Shown piece after piece: positions 40,965 to 51,565 of a stretch of 64,000 bases of DNA. Source of the DNA: Aradus depressus (Eukaryota; Arthropoda; Insecta; Hemiptera; Aradidae); NCBI GenBank assembly GCA_963662175.1, contig OY759224.1, forward strand, positions 8,854,550-8,918,549. Direction: 5' to 3'. Below the pieces are notes generated by a model that had not been told where the DNA came from, did not search any database, and saw only the letters and a list, made by a program, of their open reading frames with translations. The position numbers and the translations under genes were made by a program. The first letter of the stretch is position 1, and the number at the start of each line of letters is the position of its first letter.

Positions 40965-41150
40965 ACCTGTGTATTTATAGCAATTTTTTCAAACTCAGAC
41001 CTTCACCGGCGCGCCGCTTGGACCTCGCTATGACCTGGACACATCCATAACCAGTTCACTTCTCTACAAACAAATGTCATAGTGCGGACAAGAACTAGAG
41101 TTTCTCTCTGTGTAGCATGAATTCTGAGCAGTATATTTAGCCGCTATGAT
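40965..41150. other. Unassigned sequence
   Basis: Nothing recognised. Confidence 0.35.
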
Positions 41151-42597
41151 GAAACTGGAATACATATATGGAGCCTACAGATATATTATTAGCTGATATG
41201 ATGAAACTACATTAGAATATATGGAACCTACAGATACATTATTAGCTGATTTGATGAAACTATAATATATGGAGTCTTCATATATATTGGTGTGCAATGC
41301 ATTCTGCTGTTTGAAAAAACTGAGCTGAGTCAGTCTAAATTTATTGAATCATACTGTTAATTTGGTCGGTTAACATATAAGTAGTGCATTTGAAATGGGG
41401 CATATGAATTGGTTTGTGATCACTGGATGGAACCGTAGGGTTTTTTTTTTTTTTCTTCGCCCGGATTTTTACATTTGAAATCGAAAAATTCTATTGCGCG
41501 AGAATTTTGTCTCTAAATTGATTTCAATGGGGATTTCGTTTTTCGGTGATTATTCCTCCGTGGTATGTTCGATTTCAAATTTTTTTAGTTGCAAACCATA
41601 GTCACCGTGTCCACTACCATCGTGGCAAATTTCAATGTGATCTGTAAAGGGGTTTAGGAGGAGTACGAGTACAACGAAATACATGAGTCGCGTAAGAAAG
41701 AGCTTTGTAAACTCAGCTCAATTAGCTGATATGATGAAACTAGAATATATGGAGCCTACAGATATATTATTAGCTGCTATGATGAAACTAGAATATATGG
41801 AGCCTACAGATATATTATTAGCTGATATGATGAAACTAGAATATATGGAGCCTACAGATATATTATTAGCTTCTATGATGAAACTAGAATATATGGAGCC
41901 TACAGAAATATTATTAGCTGCTATGATGAAACTAGAATATATGGAGCCTACAGATATATTATTAGCTGATATGATGAAACTAGAATGTATGGGGCCTACA
42001 GATATATTATTAGCTGCTATGATGAAACTAGAATACATATATGGAGCCTAGAGATATATTATTAGCTGCTTTGATGAAACTAGAATATATGGAGCCTACA
42101 GATATATTATTAGCTGCTATGATGAAACTAGAATATATGGAGTCTACAGATATTAGCTGCTTTGATGAAACTAGAATATATGGAGACTAGAGATATATTA
42201 TTAGCTGCTTTGATGAAACTAGAATATATGGAGACTAGAGATATATTATTAGCTGCTATGATGAAACTAGAATATATGGAGCCTACAGATATATTATTAG
42301 CTGATATGATGAAACTAGAATGTATGGAGCCTACAGATATATTATTAGCTGATATGATGAAACTAGAATATATGGAGCCTACAGATATATTATTAGCTGC
42401 TATGATGAAACTAGAATATATGGAGCCTACAGATATATTATTAGCTGCTATGATGAAACTAGAATATATGGAGCCTAGAGATATATTATTAGCTGCTATT
42501 ATGAAACTAAAATATATGAAGCCTACAGATATATTATTAGCTGATATGATGAAACAAGAATATATGAAGTCTACAAATATATTATTTTCAAGATAGT
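41150..42597. repeat. 48-bp minisatellite
   Basis: About 20 in-phase copies from 41714 to 42597 of a 48-bp unit (GCTGCTATGATGAAACTAGA, ATATATGGAGCCTACAG, ATATATTATTA), plus three diverged copies at 41150-41290. A 400-bp unrelated piece lies between. As 48 is a multiple of three, long frames appear on both strands: MMKLEYMEPTDILLAA on plus, YSSFIIAANNISVGSI on minus. Single units with 3-bp or larger indels and stops break the frames. I treat these proteins as by-products. Confidence 0.92.
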
Positions 42598-42754
42598 ATG
42601 GTTTGGTATCATCGGAAGGAGGGCCTCGCGTGACCAAAATACCATAAATTCAATACTTTATAAAAAGCATGAAAAGATACTGAATGCAGACATGGAATAC
42701 TCAGGATGACTGGTACCTGGTGTGAAAAATGTTAAGATATCGTAGTACTTGTCA

Positions 42755-43215
42755 AGGGATGCATTCATTACATCGGCAGTTATTGGGATTTATGAGTTGA
42801 GTCCCTTCCTTTCTGCCGATTCCGCTGAAAATTGATAAATGTAGTCCTTATGGGGTTTTGAATTCACAAATGAAATTTTCTGTCGATACATTCATTACAT
42901 CGGCAACTATTACAGTTTTTGAGTAAAACCTTTGCCCTAATCCCCCTCTCCTTTGGCCGATTTAGCTGAAAATCGATAGGTGTAGTCCTGATGGAGTTTC
43001 GGATATACATATAAGACTTCTTGTCGATACATTCATTTTTTCGGGAGTTATTGCGTTCACAGACGCAGAGACCGACCTATTTTTTTTTTATATATTTGGA
43101 ATCTAGAGTTCAGGAAACAGGAAATTATATTGAAAACTGCTCATCAAATTTTAGGCCAGATTATATAACTTCCCCTATACTTAGTATAGCTGGAAAATAA
43201 GATTTATATGAGAAA
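42755..43215 (-). repeat. Dispersed repeat family B, long copy
   Basis: CATTACATCGGCAGTTATTG, GCCGATTTAGCTGAAAATCG, and the end ATAACTTCCCCTATACTTAG. Confidence 0.6.
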
Positions 43216-43219
43216 ACTT

Positions 43220-43870
43220 AGTTGATTAAGTCGTACCGGAGAAGTAGAATGCCAGTGATACATTTTTTTATATATTAAATGATTTAAATATATGATAATG
43301 TATGATAAGTGTATATTATATTTGGAGTTACGATTAAGCTATTTTTACTGAAGGGTCAATAGGGCTCGAGAAGAAAAAGATAAATATACCTGAGAAACAC
43401 TGGTACCAACCTGTAGAATGTCTGTTTCTGCCCTAGTTTGAAGTACATAAGGAGATTAAGTTAAGACAACAAATAACAAAATGGAGACCATTGTTGGACA
43501 TGGTCTTACCTAAACAGTCCTTCAGTCCAATCTCTATAAAACATCTCTTCTTACGGACCATTTCTTTATCTTCTTTGTACGTTTTCATCCATTGTATCAA
43601 CCTACCCGACTTTTAGATACAATCACAATTTTCTCTCGATCGAACTCAACAATATTGTATGGGAAATGGACATAAAAAAAAAAGTGATTGTATTGTTTGT
43701 TTTTTTATCTAGCCGATGTGTCATTTTATAGATAAAACGTATTTCTAAAGCCAGGATTTTCCACCCAGAGCTCAATATTTACAACTTTATTTTCTACTCA
43801 ATTTAAAAGAAATTTTGAAAAATATTACATGGGGGAGGGGTCAGAGGCCAAGAACCATGCAATACATACA
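43220..43870. other. Unassigned AT-rich sequence
   Basis: No gene or clear repeat. Confidence 0.35.
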
Positions 43871-43884
43871 CATTTACAAAAAAA

Positions 43885-44078
43885 ATTGTCGGTGAATCAC
43901 CAGCTATGTACTTCCCCAGCACGAATTAATCAATAACGTTTCCGCTCTCCGTCCAAAACTCAATATTTCACTTATATAGTGACTTCTGAATCCATATTTG
44001 AGACGAGCCCCCTCCTCTATTCCCCCCTTCTCCTTCGACAAATTTTGCGGAATTGAATAGTTTTGAATTTAAATACAA
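43885..44078 (-). repeat. Dispersed repeat family B, fragment
   Basis: TGTCGGTGAATCACCAGCTA, TACTTCCCCAGCACGAATTA and GAGACGAGCCCCCTCC. Ends at a run of 14 A. Confidence 0.55.
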
Positions 44079-44169
44079 AAAAAAAAAAAATAGTTTTATT
44101 GGTTCAGCACAAGTTGGTGCTATACACAAAATTGAAAACATTCAGAATGGAAAAGTAACATTTAAATTA

Positions 44170-44520
44170 AAAAAGTTGACAGATAATTTAAAAAATGTTG
44201 ATAGAGACGAGGTTTGAGCCTCCTATCTGGTGTTGGTTCTCCCAACTTGTAGAACTGGGCTCCAGGCACCAGGAGTTTAGGGTCAGTTCGGCGATGAAAG
44301 CCTCCATGTCCGGCATGTCCACTTCCCTTCGGATCTGCTGATTCCGGATGAATCAAGGTGCGCCCACTGCTAAACGAAGGACCTTGTTTTCAGACCTTCG
44401 AAGTTTATCTAGGTGAGTTTTGCTTGCACCTTGCCAAATGGGTGATGCATAGGTGATGAGTGGTCGGAACAAGGCTGTGTAGTGTGCAGCATGTGTGTCT
44501 GAGTGGTGTTCGTCTGTTCA
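44170..44520 (-). pseudogene. LINE reverse transcriptase C-terminal fragment, second family
   Basis: Minus strand reads YTALFRPLITYASPIWQG, KLRRSENKVLRLAVGAP, a stop in place of the expected W, FIRNQQIRREVDMPDMEAFI. This is the post-thumb region shared by jockey, R1 and I LINEs. The sequence is clearly different from the LINE at 49469-50157. Confidence 0.78.
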
Positions 44521-44526
44521 GTAGTG

Positions 44527-44766
44527 GGTTAGGTTAGGTTTTATGAATCATGCCCGGGCATTCGTCACTCTGGTGGACATGAGCCCGACTATACTGTGGG
44601 GTTCTAAATTTTGCCTACCCTAAATTTTTATTCACCTAGAGTAGAGTATCTGACATCGTATAGGCTCGGGACCATCGCTTAACGTCTCATACTTAAGTTT
44701 ATTTTACCTCCCAGATAAATAAACTAAGGGCCTCGGTCGGGTTTCGAACCCACGATCTTGAGCTCT
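44527..44766 (-). mobile_element. tRNA-derived SINE with deletions
   Basis: GGGTTAGGTTAGG tail, then a deletion joins GCCCGGGCA to TTCGTCACTC. A second deletion removes the ACGGCGTG block, and it ends at CTTGAGCTC inside the head. Confidence 0.8.
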
Positions 44767-44769
44767 TTA

Positions 44770-45700
44770 TATAAATTATTGATTATTATTATATATATAA
44801 TTATTAATTATTATTAGTTTCACTTAATAATTATTATTATCAGGACATTCAAGATATACATTTTTCTAACCCTTTCACTGCTAGACTCTTGTATAACTTC
44901 CGTGGCCCAAAACCTAAACCATAATCACTCTCGAAGGACTAAGTATATATGAAATTTTATATAGAGATCTAAAAAGTAGAAGTGATTTACAGACAAGGAA
45001 GAACAGTTTGGAGAGAGCGTGGAAACTTACTAAGAGATAACGGAGTTCAACCTCAAACAAAACCTACCAACATTCATTACCAACCAACTTAACTCTTATA
45101 CTCAATGAACTAGTTTTACTTCTCATCTAATATTTAGTGACTATCTACCTAAATTTCGAAACTGTTCAGGGGGGGGGGGGGGGGGGGGGAAGGAGAGAGA
45201 GAGAAAAAAAAGGGGAAAAAAATGAAAATTTATTGACTTTTAAAAAATTTTCCCACCACTCACAATTAGGTAAACTTTTTTTTGTGTTCAGCTTAGACTA
45301 CAAAAAGTCTGTTTAATATTAAAAGTCAATTTACAACTTATTTTATCCCCTTCATTAAACAGAAAATTTACAGCTGACTTTTTAGGCCCCCCCCCCCCCC
45401 CCCCCCCACCCACCCCTTTGCAATAGTCTTTTCTATAGCGCTACATGAATCGTAATTTTTTTATAATCTGAACATAAAGTTTCGAACTTTGTATTTATGT
45501 TCTGTTTATAGAGGTGTAAATCAGCAAGTTCCGACCTAGGTAAAGGTAGAAAGTATATTTGAATATTGAGACAGAACAATTGGTAGTGGGTGAGAGGCAA
45601 CTGCAAGCTCACCTGAAATTGCCGCCTCTTTGAATTAACTTATAAAATTATGCAGTTTCCACTTGGGCCAAGACCATTTGTTCAACGTCGTAATGGACGA
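44770..45700. other. Unassigned sequence with poly(G) and poly(C) runs
   Basis: About 20 G at 45170-45189 and about 20 C at 45387-45407. No gene or named repeat. Confidence 0.4.
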
Positions 45701-45965
45701 TTGGCGTTAAGTTTAGATTCACCGGCAGTGCGAATTAATTAAAAGTTTCTGCTCTCTCTCTCTCTGAACCCAGTTTACCGATCTAACTCTACTACATACT
45801 AAATTTCATATCGATATATTAATTATATCGCCAGTTATTAGAGTTACTGATTTAATCCTCCCTTTAACTCCCCTTCCCTTCGGCCCATTTGACTGAAATT
45901 CATTAAATGTTGTCCTTATGAGGTTCTGGATAAACATATAAAATTTCGGGTCGATAGTGGTCGTG
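45700..45965 (-). repeat. Dispersed repeat family B, fragment
   Basis: AAGTTTCTGCTCTCTCTCTC, CAGTTATTAGAGTTACTG and CTTCGGCCCATTTGACTG. Confidence 0.5.
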
Positions 45966-45969
45966 TTCA

Positions 45970-46575
45970 CAAATAATATCTTGTGATAATTAAAAAAACT
46001 ATATTAAATAAAATAATAATTCAAATAAAAATAATGAAAATAATATATACACATTTCGTGTAGAAATTGTTGCTGGTCTTATAATAAATTTTGAAAGTGC
46101 ACGTATTTTAGAAATTTCAATTAACAAATTTTTCATTTGGATTTCGTCTAAATGTAATAATGAGATGCCATATTGTTTTCCTAAATTTGTAAAAATGTTC
46201 AATCCAATCCAAAGGTATTAATTATCTTACTGGGTTCACAGGGAAAATGAATAGCATAGAATAAGAGAACTAATATTGGGTATATTTATCTTAACCTACA
46301 TTATAAATTTAATAACTAATATTGGAAAATAAAAAAAAAAATTATTTACACGAAATATCTTACGAACTAATTTTCAAAACTACTTAGTCTCTACTATTTT
46401 CTTTGTTACCGTTTTTTAAAATTCTTATTTTGAGCATATTTACATATAAATAAAAAGTACCTTTTCGCACCTACGTACTTCCACTGTTATATTTTTCACT
46501 CCTACTTGGTTCACTTATCTCTCTCAGACTCCTTAACCCTAAAACATCTCTCTCTAGACTGTCTCTCTCTATTTA
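45970..46575 (-). repeat. Repeat family G, copy 1
   Basis: TGAGATGCCATATTG, CCAAAGGTATTAATTATC, GAAAATGAATAGCATAG, then the tail with TCTCTCTAGACTGTC. Same order in 59255-59940; inverted at 51840-52330. Its tail region equals the text that follows a LINE C-terminal frame at 61860-62030. Confidence 0.6.
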
Positions 46576-46583
46576 CATAAACG

Positions 46584-46917
46584 GTTAGGTTGGGTTTTAT
46601 GACTCATGCCCGGGCTTTAACTACGAGGTCATATCGCCTACTGCCAGAGCGCTCTTTCGTCACTCTGGTGGACATGAGCCCAACTCTACTGTGGGAGTCC
46701 TATCCTAAATTTTTATTCACCTAGGGCAGGGGTCTTTAACGAGTATCTAACATCGTACAGGCTCGAGACCATCGCTTAACGTCCCATCCGAAGGACGGCG
46801 TGCTTAAGTTTATTTTACCTCCCAGATAAAATAAACTAAGGGCCTCGGTCGGGTTACGAACCCACGTTCTTGAGCTCAAAAGTCAAGCACGCATACCACT
46901 GAGCTACCGGCGCCCTC
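46584..46917 (-). mobile_element. tRNA-derived SINE, full length
   Basis: Complete copy with a 14-bp target duplication TATTTACATAAACG (46570-46583 and 46921-46934). The tail is GGTTAGGTTGGG. It sits at the tail end of family G. Confidence 0.9.
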
Positions 46918-47089
46918 CTTTATTTACATAAACGATATTTTAAAGTTCGTGGCTATGAGTTACGATTTAAAAATTACTTACAATTAGATATATTCCTTCT
47001 CATAACATTTAGTTTACATTTTTCTTGGTGCCATAACTAACGTTTATCGTATTGATCCTATCTCAAATTTAAGGACTATTTGCGATTGG

Positions 47090-47335
47090 AAATTTTATAA
47101 GAAATAATTTTGGTAAGAATCAATTTTTCAATAGGACTAGCTGTTTTCGGGTAAATTTAGGAAACGTCTAAAAATATCTGTTTCAAAACTACATTTCAAG
47201 ATGGTTTTCGGCATGTGTCTCAAAAACCGGACGACCTGTAAAAAATCATATTGAATATAAATTATGTATTTTAGTATTCTCTACAACTATTATTCGAAAC
47301 ATGTTTTGATTCGATCATAAACATAAGATGTATGT
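47090..47335 (-). repeat. Dispersed repeat family E, fragment
   Basis: GGACTAGCTGTTTTCGGGTA, AAAACTACATTTCAAGATGG and ACCGGACGACCTGTAAAAA. Confidence 0.6.
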
Positions 47336-47339
47336 TGTA

Positions 47340-47630
47340 AAATGTACTTAGATCCCGGAGGAAGTTGGTTTCATTATTCATTGTTCTCTTCACTTTTCAT
47401 TAATGTTAGATTTAGAATTATATATACTTTTTATTTATATTTATTAGTGTATTTAGATATTTTTTATAAGTTAACAACTATTATTTTGTTTATAAGAAAA
47501 ATAGCCGACCAAACGTGGGGACGCTATCTTCCAGGAATGTTGTGAACATTGACAAAGTACTGTTGTTTTGATGTTTGCTGTTTGTATAAGGGTGACATAA
47601 TTAAACTGAGTTGGGACAAATTACAAGTAG
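47340..47630. other. Unassigned sequence
   Basis: Nothing recognised. Confidence 0.35.
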
Positions 47631-47870
47631 GGGAGACCGGGGCTAGTTTTTGATTTTATATTTTTTTCTGTTTTATTTTCAGTGAATGTGAGCAATGCTG
47701 CCGACAGTTGAACTCCTTGGCTACAAATTAATGTGGGAAACATAATTCAAAATTGTGTACTTTACTCGTAAAATCTGGTTTAAGAAAGTGTTCCAACTAT
47801 GCCAACTTACCCCAGTTGTGGGGTAAGTTGGCATATCTCCTGGGGTAAGTTGGCAGAGTGTGATAGTTTT
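47630..47870. mobile_element. Possible DNA transposon with GTAAGTTGGC palindrome
   Basis: GGGGAGACCGGGGCTAG at 47632 and the near-palindrome GCCAACTTACCCC ... GGGGTAAGTTGGC at about 47800-47833, with a third copy at 47842. Such ends occur, from memory, in several invertebrate transposons. The far end was not found. Confidence 0.35.
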
Positions 47871-47874
47871 TGAG

Positions 47875-48159
47875 CAATAATGTACGTTCGGTACTTCAAA
47901 TTTTTGGTTTACTTAATTCTGTATCATGTTGGCGCCCGGAAAGAACAATTAGTTATGCAGTTTGTTGCATTATAATAACTTAATTGCAGTTATAGTTGTT
48001 ATCCTGATAGTAACTATCTATAGAAAACATTTGGTTGTTCAATATGCAAGCTAGATAAAGGGAGAGAGAGATCTTTTATTTAATTTTCTATGAGTTAAGA
48101 AGAGAAAAGCTTCAGTATGTTGAAGTCTGCCAACGAAAGTGGGTAAATACAGAAAGTGT

Positions 48160-48192
<33 letters not shown>

Positions 48193-48340
48193 GTGTAAAT
48201 GTTTTCATTGTATTATCTATGTTTTTCAGTATGGCCACAAAACTCCTTGGAGCTGTTAGTTTTCAATCATTTCTCCATTCAAAAGTTTCACATTTATCGT
48301 TTTTTGCTTGAACAATATTTTGGCATTCAATATAAAATAT
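47875..48340. other. Unassigned sequence with poly(G) run
   Basis: About 29 G at 48161-48190; no gene. Confidence 0.4.
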
Positions 48341-48345
48341 TTTGA

Positions 48346-48515
48346 AGGGTGCCCGGTAGAGCTCACTGGTATGCGTGCTTGCTTACTGAGCTCAAATGAT
48401 TAGCACACCGTCCCGGAGTAAAGTTGGGCTCATGTCCACCAGAGCGACAAAAGAGCGCTTTGGTAGTAGGTGTTATGACCTCGTAGTTAAAGCCCGGGCA
48501 TGAATCACCATAACT
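48346..48515 (+). mobile_element. tRNA-derived SINE, internally deleted
   Basis: Head GGTGCCCGGTAGAGCTCACT to GAGCTCAAATGATTAGCAC, then the tail half from GTTGGGCTCATGTCCACC. Box B is lost, so it could not be transcribed alone. Confidence 0.75.
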
Positions 48516-48639
48516 AAATATAACAGTTTGTACAACTGGAAAGCTTCACATGAAAGTTACATTTTCTGTAAATACCTAACTAAAATTTTAATGGTAAAGA
48601 ACCTACAAATTGGGGTAAATAACAGAAATAAAGCCAATT

Positions 48640-48960
48640 TGAGCTAAGAATCAATATTTGACTTACATAGAGGCTCCTAATTCAATATTTGACTTACATA
48701 GAGACTCCTAATTCAATATTTGACTTACATAGAGGCTCCTAATTCAATATTTGACTTACATAGAGACTTTTACTTACATAGGGCTCTCGCCCTCATACCA
48801 AATTTTGCTTATACATTCATTATATCGGCTAGTTATTATAGTTTTTGAGTCACACACACATTTTTGGAATCAGAGATTGTAAACCATGAAATACCGGTGA
48901 AAACTCAAAATCTGAAAATGATTACATTACTTTCTCTATACTTGTTATAGCTGCGAAAGT
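48640..48960 (-). repeat. Family B fragment with 31-bp tandem repeat
   Basis: Four copies of a 31-bp unit (AATATTTGACTTACATAGAG plus GCTCCTAATTC) at 48650-48780, an expansion of the B block seen once at 40275 and 49125. B text continues to 48950. Confidence 0.75.
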
Positions 48961-49079
48961 GAAACATGTCGAACACACTTTAACTGGATTATGTAAACGG
49001 ACTTCGACCTACGGCACTCTGAAATGAGTTATCTAATAATGATGACCTCTTGGTAGAAATACTGAAATAAAAACGTAGT

Positions 49080-49205
49080 CGGTGGAATACCAGCAATGTT
49101 AATTCGAACATTCGACCGTTTGCGCTAACATTCAACAGTTGACTTACATAAATGCTCCCAAATCCTCATACTAAATTTTGTGTCGATACATTTGTTATAT
49201 CGGTA
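49080..49205 (-). repeat. Dispersed repeat family B, fragment
   Basis: AACAGTTGACTTACATAAAT and TTTTGTGTCGATACATTTG. Confidence 0.5.
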
Positions 49206-49458
49206 GTTTATTTTATCTAGGAGGTAAAATAAACTCAAGCACCCCTTTCCTTCGGATAGAACGTTAAGCGATGGTCCCGAGCCTGTACGATGTCAGGTAC
49301 GCGTTAAAGACCCCTGCCCTAGGTGAATAAAAATTTAGGGTAGACAAAATTTAGGACTCCCACAGTAGAGTCGAGCTCATGTTCACCAGAGTGACGAAAG
49401 AGCGCTCTGGTAGTAGGCGATATGACCTCGTAATTAAATGCCGGCATGAGTCATAATA
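49206..49458 (+). mobile_element. tRNA-derived SINE, 5'-truncated
   Basis: From AGTTTATTTTATCTAGGAGG to GCATGAGTCATAATAA. It lacks the CCTAA tail, because a LINE begins right at its 3' end. Confidence 0.8.
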
Positions 49459-49468
49459 ACTATTTCCT

Positions 49469-50117
49469 TTCACATCGTCTTCACCCTTCGTCGAAAATAT
49501 ATCTGCCCTCCAGTGTACCGTAACAAAAATACCATCCTTTTAAAAAACGAAGTCCGCTATCTAGGCCTCATACTCGACAAAAGACTAACTTGGAACCCTC
49601 ACACGAGACTGAAAAGACGAGAAATGAACAGACGTTATACACTTTTACTAAGACTACTAGACAAAAGATCCAAATAACTTTGAAAACAAAACGACTTATA
49701 TACAACGCAGTACTCAAACCTATGCGGACTTACGGACTTGAACTCTAGGGTTCTGCCAAGGCTTCCAATCTCCTGCGCATCTAATCCTTTCAATCCAAAA
49801 TCCTTTGTACAATAGCCAATGCTCCTTATTACGTCTCCAACAAAACTCTTCACACTGACAACGTACCTTTTGTCATTGAAGTTGCTAAATCCAAGTATAA
49901 AAAATTATTTTATCTTCTTAGTTCCTACAATAATCCTCTAGTCCGTACCCTCCATTCTGCCATACTTCCCCAACGACGGCTCAAGCACCAATGGCCTAGA
50001 GACCTCCTTAGCAGCAGCAGTGACAGTGATTAGTTACAAATGAGGGAAAATCAGACTAGAGAGTGTCACCACTGGGTGATTTCTCCCCTCTTCACATTTT
50101 GACATTGGCATTATCTC

Positions 50118-50157
<40 letters not shown>
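49469..50157 (+). mobile_element. jockey-like LINE, 5'-truncated, with poly(A) tail
   Basis: Target duplication ACTATTTCCT at 49459-49468 and 50158-50167. Ends in a run of about 36 A. Coding text: NTILLKNEVRYLGLILDKRL, TWNPHTRLKRREMNRR, then after stops and shifts IANAPYYVSNKTLHTD, and finally LPQRRLKHQWPRDLLSSSSD with stop at about 50033. This is the end of a jockey-clade ORF2. At least two stops/frameshifts, so dead. Confidence 0.88.
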
Positions 50158-50160
<3 letters not shown>

Positions 50161-50167
50161 ATTTCCT

Positions 50168-50540
50168 ATGAGAAATTTAAATAAAAGTAACGTAAAATTT
50201 TATATTCCATAGAATTGAATACCACAAGAGGCTTCATTATGAATATTTAGAGAGTAGAAATACAAATTGACAGGCTCTGAAACAATATTTACTGAAACTG
50301 TCGAGTTGTATCGGCAATAAATGATTAATTACGATAAAATAATACAGGGACCAAACAGACTGGAGTGGGCCCACGGAAATTTCAACTAAAACAGACACAG
50401 CCCCGGCTTTGTTTGTCAATGAACCATATTTATAATGAGGATAAATTATTAACATCACGTCCATCAGTTTATGTCCATTCAACAGATAAGGTAATTAACT
50501 AAATGTCGCTTATATTTGATATGTAATGAAACGTTTTGTT
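50168..50540. other. Unassigned sequence
   Basis: Nothing recognised; an 81-codon minus frame (50237-50482) has no domain. Confidence 0.35.
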
Positions 50541-50548
50541 TAGTCGAT

Positions 50549-50715
50549 GGGAAGAGGATGCCAATAGCTGGTATGCCTGCTTGCTTACTGACCTCAAGAT
50601 CAGATTAATTTATATTATCTGGGAGGTTAAAAAAAAACTCAAGCATGCCCTCCATCGGATGGGACATCAAGGTATGGTCCCAAGCCTGTACACGTTAAAA
50701 ACCCTTTGTGATGTA
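50549..50715 (+). mobile_element. tRNA-derived SINE, old partial copy
   Basis: GAGGATGCCAATAGCTGGTATG, ATTATCTGGGAGGT, ATCGGATGGGACATCAAGG and CCAAGCCTGTAC. Box B lost. Confidence 0.6.
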
Positions 50716-50828
50716 TAAAACACACATTAAAATTAATATATTTTTAAAAAATCGATTTTTATTATTTGTATAAAAACATCTGTTAGGAGTGAAGTAACTT
50801 AAATAGTGAATAAATATACAAAAATGGA

Positions 50829-51169
50829 GAGGGCGCCGGTAGCTCAGTGGTATGCGTGCTTGACTTCTGAGCTCAAGGTCGTGGGTTCGTAGCCCGACCG
50901 AGGCCCTTAGTTTATTTTATCTGGGAGGTAAAATAAACTTAAGCACGCCGTCCTTCGGATGGGACGTTAAGCGATGGTCCCGAGCCTGTACGATGTCAGG
51001 TACTCGTTAAAGACCCCTACCCTAGATGAATAAAAATTTAGGGTAGGCAAAATTTAGGACTCCTACAGTAGAGTCGGGCTCATGTCCACCAGAGTGACGA
51101 AAGAGCGCTCTGGTAGTAGGCGATATGACCTCGTAGTTAAAGCCCGGGCATGAGTCATAAAACCTAACC
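50829..51169 (+). mobile_element. tRNA-derived SINE, best full-length copy
   Basis: 341 bp between perfect 12-bp duplications TACAAAAATGGA (50817-50828 and 51170-51181). Box A TAGCTCAGTGG; box B GGTTCGTAGCC; body block CGGATGGGACGTTAAGCG; tail AAACCTAACC. A good reference copy for the family. Confidence 0.92.
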
Positions 51170-51187
51170 TACAAAAATGGACTAGTC

Positions 51188-51478
51188 TAGTTTTTTTTTT
51201 TTTTTTTTTTTGCCTCGGCAGACACCACACTAGCCATTGCTATTCTAAAACTACACTTAAAAGATTATTCGGCCAAAGATGGGATACGGGAGGGAGGAGC
51301 CCAGACAGAGGGCCCAAGCAAGCGGCCCCAGCCAAGCAGGGGGACAGCCGGAGGCACCGCCGGACCACATCCACCATGTAGTGCCGGCCGTCCAGACCTT
51401 CGGAGCTCCTGGGTCTATAGACCAGTGCCCCCCACAGACCCCCAGCCAAGCCAGCAACCCCAAGCCCAGGAGATTTTG
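51188..51478 (-). mobile_element. Repeat family I, retroposed copy with poly(A)
   Basis: A T run of about 23 (51189-51211) is the poly(A) tail on the minus strand. Upstream of it on that strand are GGCCAAAGATGGG-type text and a GC-rich part (CCAAGCAAGCGGCCCCAGCC), very unlike the local AT-rich base composition. Shares 3' text with 8630-8760. Frames within it (80-86 codons) are Pro/Gln-rich and carry no domain. A non-LTR retroposon end is likely. Confidence 0.6.
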
Positions 51479-51565
51479 TTTTAAAACGAAATGTGATCAA
51501 CCAATGAATGAAGACAAATGACGACGAACAGCTGTTTTAAATAGTCATGAAACTGTCTAAGTTGT

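Noticed and set aside
41150..42597. CRISPR array
   Set aside because: Repeats are direct and contiguous without unique spacers, in a eukaryotic genome.
41683..42637. Repetitive proteins of 106-169 residues from the 48-bp minisatellite as genes
   Set aside because: Frames arise because the unit has no stop and a length divisible by three; no start, promoter or domain supports a gene. Kept as a finding only.
50831..50905. Genuine tRNA gene
   Set aside because: Boxes A and B are good, but the acceptor ends do not pair, no anticodon loop of seven is formed, and the sequence is the head of a SINE present about 23 times.
51240..51521. Three overlapping GC-rich frames of 68-86 codons
   Set aside because: Open in three phases because of GC-rich low-stop text in repeat family I; no start or domain supports one.
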